NCBI GenBank assembly: GCA_002722845.1
Contig: PBND01000019.1
Location: 1 to 40,991 of the forward strand
Source: Myxococcales bacterium
Lineage (GTDB): Bacteria; Myxococcota; UBA4151
Direction: 5' to 3'
DNA length: 40,991 bases
Shown: piece after piece, positions 37,629 through 40,991 of the stretch
Position numbering within the stretch: the stretch's first letter is position 1
Layout: every line of letters begins with the position of its first letter
The notes under the pieces: model-generated
The model's input: only the letters and a program-made list of their open reading frames with translations
What the model was told of the DNA's origin: nothing
Databases searched by the model: none
Made by a program: the position numbers and the translations under genes

Positions 37629-39047
37629 ATGAGCCTAGATTCCGCAAGCATTGAGGCCATCGTCAATCAGGTGGTTTCTCGCCTCCAAGGCGGCGCCGGC
37701 CATTCAGCGGCGCCGGTCCCGGTGGATGTGGCCGGTGGCAATGGTGTGTTCTCGGATCTCGATGATGCGATCACCGCGGCCACGGTGGCCCAGCGGGAGT
37801 TGGTCGCCCTCAGTCTAGAGGACCGAGAACGGATCGTCGGGGCGATGCGGAAATGCACGCTCGACCAACTCGAGTCCCTCGCCCGGGACGCGGTTCAAGA
37901 AACCGGCCTGGGTCGAGTGGAAGACAAGATTCACAAGAATCGGCTCGTTGCGACGAAGACACCTGGAACTGAGATCCTCACCCCTTGGGTTCGCACCGGC
38001 GACCATGGCCTCACTCTTGAGGAACGGGCCCCCTATGGGGTGATCGCCGCGATTACTCCGTGCACGAACCCGACGGAAACCATCCTTTGCAATGGATTGG
38101 GCTTTGTGGCCGCGGGGAATTCGGCAGTCTTTAATGTGCACCCGGCGGCGAAGCGGTTGTCGGCTCGCTTTATCGCTGATCTGAACCGAGCGATTGTAGG
38201 GGTCGGCGGCCCTCGGAATCTCTTAACGTGTATCGCCGAGCCCACCATTGATTCCGCCGGCAACCTCATGACTCATAGTGGCACACGCCTGGTGGTTGTG
38301 ACCGGAGGTGGGGCGGTTGTTCGGGCGGCGATGACCAGTGGCAAGCGCTGCATCGCAGGGGGACCAGGAAACCCGCCCGTCGTCGTCGACGAGACAGCCG
38401 ACCTCGATGCCGCTGCCCGGGGGATCATCGCGGGCGCAAGCTTCGACAACAACATCATTTGCACCGATGAAAAAGAGGTGCTGGCCGTGGAGTCCATCGC
38501 CGACTCCCTTCGAGACAAAATGGTCGCGACCGGTCAGGCATTCCTCGTTAAAGGTGATGCCCTCCGTCGCCTCGAACAGCTGATCATCACGCCAGATAAC
38601 CACGTCAACCGTGAGTATATCGGCAAAGATGCTGCCTTCATTTTGGATGCAGTCGGCGTGCGCGCACCGGCCCAGACCCGGCTGATCATCGCCGACGTCG
38701 ACGAGAGTCATCCTTTCGTTCAACACGAACTGCTGACGCCGATCGTCGGGATTGTTCGTTATCCAGATGTACAGGCTGCCATCGACGGTGCGCTGCGCTG
38801 TGAGCATGGCTATGGGCATACGGCCAGCATGTGGAGTCGGAATCTCGACAACCTCCACGCGATGGCCCGGGTCTGCAACACCAGTATTTACATCAAAAAT
38901 GCCAGTAACTTTGCTGGCTTGGGTCACGGTGGCGAGGGGCATACCTCGTTTACCATCGCAAGTCCGACGGGGGAGGGCCTGACCACCGCACTGTCCTTCT
39001 CCCGTATACGGCGTTGCACCTTGAAGGATCGGTTCCGGATCGTCTGA
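37629..39047 (+). CDS. BMC-associated CoA-acylating aldehyde dehydrogenase (PduP/EutE-like)
   Basis: The 472-residue enzyme would oxidise an aldehyde to its acyl-CoA with NAD and CoA. The catalytic Cys278 is in FDNNIICTDEKEV, and the CoA-acylating family pattern is seen in ITPCTNPTET, GPRNLLTC and GGPGNPPVVVDE. The first 20 residues (ASIEAIVNQVVSRLQ) form an amphipathic helix followed by a Gly/Ala/Pro linker to about residue 38, as in BMC encapsulation peptides such as that of PduP. It is the only enzyme in the operon, so the aldehyde must come from an enzyme encoded elsewhere. The start directly follows the BMC-P stop. The end shares TGATG with the next BMC-T gene. Confidence 0.93.
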   Translation: MSLDSASIEAIVNQVVSRLQGGAGHSAAPVPVDVAGGNGVFSDLDDAITAATVAQRELVALSLEDRERIVGAMRKCTLDQLESLARDAVQETGLGRVEDKIHKNRLVATKTPGTEILTPWVRTGDHGLTLEERAPYGVIAAITPCTNPTETILCNGLGFVAAGNSAVFNVHPAAKRLSARFIADLNRAIVGVGGPRNLLTCIAEPTIDSAGNLMTHSGTRLVVVTGGGAVVRAAMTSGKRCIAGGPGNPPVVVDETADLDAAARGIIAGASFDNNIICTDEKEVLAVESIADSLRDKMVATGQAFLVKGDALRRLEQLIITPDNHVNREYIGKDAAFILDAVGVRAPAQTRLIIADVDESHPFVQHELLTPIVGIVRYPDVQAAIDGALRCEHGYGHTASMWSRNLDNLHAMARVCNTSIYIKNASNFAGLGHGGEGHTSFTIASPTGEGLTTALSFSRIRRCTLKDRFRIV

Positions 39048-39643
39048 TGATTCCCCTGCAGTCTCAATCCCTGCCGACGGCTTCATGCGTGGGGGGACTG
39101 GAACTGGACTCTCTTGCTCGGTCAGCCCGATGCATCGACAGCTTGATGAAGGCCGCGACGGTTCGACTCCTCTGTGCTCAGAGTTTCTCCCAAGGCCGCA
39201 TGCTCATTCTCTTCGACGGGGGTGTTGAAGCGGTTGAGCGGGCCAGCGACGCTGCCCTTCATTGCGGCGGAAAGCGGGTCGTCGATCATTTTGTCCTCCA
39301 AGCGCTGCATGCTCGGGTCGTCGCAGGGCTGGCCGGTGAGATGACGGCGAGTTTCGAAGTCGATGAGGCTCTGCTCTTTGTCGAGACCGCCAGCCTTTGT
39401 AGTCAAATTCGAGGGCTCGATGCGGCCTTCAAAGCCGTGGCGTGCGGCCTGGCAGGCCTCCGCCTTGGGCAGGGTATTGGGGGGAAGGGGATCGCCATGC
39501 TGACCGGGGCCCAGGCTGACCTTGAGGTGGCCGCACTGGACTTTCAGGCCAGTGCCGGCGCAGGCTTCCTCGAGTCCCAACTCATTGCTCGCCCTGACGA
39601 GGGGCCCGCGTGGGAAGCGCTCTTTGCTCCGGAGAAGCGATGA
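39047..39643 (+). CDS. Second BMC tandem-domain trimer protein (BMC-T1-like)
   Basis: The 198-residue protein has two diverged BMC domains: GGLELDSLARSARCIDSLMKAATVRLLCAQ (about 15-95) and LLFVETASLCSQIRGLDAAFKAVACGLAGLRLGQGIGGKGIAMLTGAQADLEVA (about 110-190). From memory it resembles the Haliangium ochraceum trimer Hoch_5812 and is quite unlike the first trimer of this operon. The ATG at 39047 overlaps the aldehyde dehydrogenase stop; an ATG at 39014 in the same frame would overlap more and adds non-conserved residues. Its stop overlaps the following gene (ATGA). Confidence 0.85.
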   Translation: MIPLQSQSLPTASCVGGLELDSLARSARCIDSLMKAATVRLLCAQSFSQGRMLILFDGGVEAVERASDAALHCGGKRVVDHFVLQALHARVVAGLAGEMTASFEVDEALLFVETASLCSQIRGLDAAFKAVACGLAGLRLGQGIGGKGIAMLTGAQADLEVAALDFQASAGAGFLESQLIARPDEGPAWEALFAPEKR

Positions 39644-40275
39644 TGATGCCTCTATTTCTCTTGGTTTTCGCAGCGGCGGATTTGCCCACGGAACCCGGTG
39701 ATTGGACCGGCCTGCGGTCTGAGTCGGCGCTGCTCCTTGAGGTACAGAGTGGTAACTCGGAAGCCTGGATCGACTACTGTCATGCCGGTTGGCGATTGAG
39801 GGATCAGGCAGTGATCAAGGATTGCGGGAGCAACGCAGCGGAGCCGGCCCGCAGTGTGGCGAAGGCCGTCATTGAGACGACGACGGTCAAAGCTGACAAT
39901 CGCTGGGGCCTTCGGATTGCCCTGGAGCGCACGTTTTTAGAGACCAAGTTTAAGGAGGCCCGGCGACTGGGCCAAAGCCTCTACGAGTTGGAGCCGGACA
40001 ACATCTGGGCCGCAGAGATGGCGATCCATAGTGCGATTCGTGGGGGTGAAACGGCCATGGCCTACGCCCTCGCCCTCCGCTCTAAGGAGCGTTTTGGAAG
40101 TCACTTTGATGGCCTGGTGCGCAAAACCGAGTCCGAATTACGCAATGCCTACGGTGGCAGCACCGCGTGGCTCTTTCTTGCCGGTATTTTGATCCTCACC
40201 TTTGTGATCTTTCGGCAAGGGCGACAGCGCTGGGGCGGCCAGGGGGGTCGTGGGCGCCGTCGGGGGCGAAGCTAG
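39640..40275 (+). CDS. Exported helical-repeat protein with C-terminal membrane anchor, coupled to the BMC operon
   Basis: I do not recognise a family. The 211-residue product begins MMMPLFLLVFAAADLP, a signal peptide. It continues with helical, TPR-like sequence (RWGLRIALERTFLETKFKEARRLGQSLYELEP, IWAAEMAIHSAIRGGETAMAYALALRSKERFG). It ends with a membrane helix (TAWLFLAGILILTFVIF) and a very basic tail (RQGRQRWGGQGGRGRRRGRS). The ATG at 39640 shares ATGA with the preceding BMC-T stop and follows GGAGAAG. Its place in the operon suggests a link to the compartment, perhaps membrane positioning through the basic tail, but co-location is the only evidence. Confidence 0.7.
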   Translation: MMMPLFLLVFAAADLPTEPGDWTGLRSESALLLEVQSGNSEAWIDYCHAGWRLRDQAVIKDCGSNAAEPARSVAKAVIETTTVKADNRWGLRIALERTFLETKFKEARRLGQSLYELEPDNIWAAEMAIHSAIRGGETAMAYALALRSKERFGSHFDGLVRKTESELRNAYGGSTAWLFLAGILILTFVIFRQGRQRWGGQGGRGRRRGRS

Positions 40276-40991
40276 CCGCCGATCCCCCGCATGGCGTTCT
40301 CGCCAGCATAACCCTCTTCAAAGCGGTGGCCTTCCGGTTTCAAGCCCATGGCCAGGAGCATGCCATTAAGGAGTTCATCCTCGCCGCAGGCGCGGCGAAG
40401 AAGCGGTCGTAATTCGTAGCCTAGATTCGAAGCTAGGCAGGGCCTAAGACCGCCGGTGGCCGTCAGGCGAGCGCGGTTGCAGCTAGCGCAAAAGTTTCGC
40501 GTGGTTGCGCCGATGACACCGAGCTTCTGATGTTTCTTGCCCTCGTGGTACCAGTAGTCGGCCGGGCCGCGGCCATAGGCCCGAGCTTCATCCGGTGATT
40601 CGGGCACGACATCAAAGGCCCCAAGGATCTGCTGAGCGTCCACTCTTCGGTGGGTGGCCAGGGCGCCGGCCCCAATGGGCATCAACTCGATGAATCGTGG
40701 CGTCAGGCCGAGATCCCAAGCGAACTGGGCGAGGTGAAGCAGTTCGCCATCGTTTTCTCCGCCCATGACCACCGTGTTGGTTTTGACCTCAAAGCCCCTG
40801 GCCACGGCCCCGTGAATGCCCTCTAGGGTCGGTGTGATATCGAGACCCCCCGACAAGCGCTGGAATCGCTCCGGGCTCAGCGAGTCGAGGCTCACGTTGA
40901 TCCGTCTCAGTCCGGCGGCCCAAAGGGCTTCCGTTCGTTGGGCAAGGCGCCAAGCGTTGGTGGTCAGGGCCAGGTCAGTGATCCCGAGACC
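40272..40991 (-). CDS. moaA: GTP 3',8-cyclase (molybdenum cofactor synthesis), 3' part
   Basis: The visible 239 codons cover the C-terminal two thirds of MoaA; the start and the radical-SAM CxxxCxxC motif lie beyond base 40991. Identifying features are ITDLALTTN, AGLRRINVSLDSLSPERF, GGENDGELLHLAQFA, the second [4Fe-4S] site in NFCASCNRARLTATGGLRPCLAS, and the C-terminal Gly-Gly (MRGIGG) needed for catalysis in the family. The enzyme acts with MoaC on GTP to form cyclic pyranopterin phosphate. Its TAG stop overlaps the TAG stop of the plus-strand BMC operon in the shared bases CTAG, leaving no room for a terminator between them. Confidence 0.93.
   Translation of the reverse strand, partial: GLGITDLALTTNAWRLAQRTEALWAAGLRRINVSLDSLSPERFQRLSGGLDITPTLEGIHGAVARGFEVKTNTVVMGGENDGELLHLAQFAWDLGLTPRFIELMPIGAGALATHRRVDAQQILGAFDVVPESPDEARAYGRGPADYWYHEGKKHQKLGVIGATTRNFCASCNRARLTATGGLRPCLASNLGYELRPLLRRACGEDELLNGMLLAMGLKPEGHRFEEGYAGENAMRGIGG

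Noticed and set aside
38223-39086. Open frame of 287 codons on the minus strand
   Set aside because: It is the shadow of the aldehyde dehydrogenase gene.
36369-39643. Carboxysome, propanediol or ethanolamine compartment
   Set aside because: No RuBisCO, carbonic anhydrase, diol dehydratase or ammonia-lyase gene is present beside the shell genes.
40272-40991. Functional link between moaA and the microcompartment
   Set aside because: The genes are convergent and share only stop-codon bases; nothing in either suggests a common pathway.

Overview
The window is gene-dense, GC-rich bacterial chromosome with no tRNA, rRNA, CRISPR array, insertion sequence or prophage gene that I can recognise. The best guess is a Myxococcota (former Deltaproteobacteria) or close relative. 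The reasons are a 2537-residue secreted protein ending in a MYXO-CTERM-type tail (Cys-Gly-Cys, one membrane helix, Arg cluster), lipoproteins with Asp/Pro/Ala/Gly-rich linkers, a CGNG...PGEDC cysteine motif, and a bacterial microcompartment (BMC) locus whose gene order and proteins resemble, from memory, the Haliangium ochraceum shell locus. This assignment is inference.

Layout. 1-2585 (minus): the translation operon rpsB-tsf-pyrH-frr, with frr cut by the window edge and an inverted-repeat-rich leader before rpsB. 2839-3381 (minus): a small lipoprotein. 3453-6952 (minus): aconitase acnA coupled by a 4-base overlap to a ferritin-like diiron protein. 7064-14312 (minus): an outer-membrane assembly pair, tamB then tamA; tamB carries an apparent one-base frameshift near 10599-10604. 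14406-23820 (plus): uvrB, an aconitase-superfamily enzyme with its swivel domain first, yidD, an M16 zinc-protease-like lipoprotein, a DsbA-like lipoprotein, a small secreted protein, and a cytochrome-c-like protein whose heme motif reads CxxCK. 23828-26225 (minus): a DUF465 protein, nadD and a large repeat-type lipoprotein. 26359-28316 (plus): a lidless Hsp70 and a coupled membrane-anchored protein.

28383-35996 (plus) is one giant exported protein with about 22 cadherin-like/putative-Ig repeats and two PKD-like repeats. A short antisense gene (35946-36272) overlaps its 3' end.

36369-40275 (plus) is a tightly coupled BMC operon: tandem-domain trimer, BMC-H hexamer, BMC-P pentamer, acylating aldehyde dehydrogenase with an N-terminal encapsulation-type helix, a second unlike tandem-domain trimer, and a membrane protein coupled to the end. 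No signature enzyme, phosphotransacylase or alcohol dehydrogenase is present, so the substrate is unknown. The window closes with the 3' part of moaA on the minus strand, whose stop codon overlaps the stop of the BMC operon.

The strongest candidates for something undescribed are the BMC of unknown substrate with its coupled membrane protein, the CxxCK cytochrome-like protein, the swivel-first aconitase homologue and the aconitase/diiron pair.
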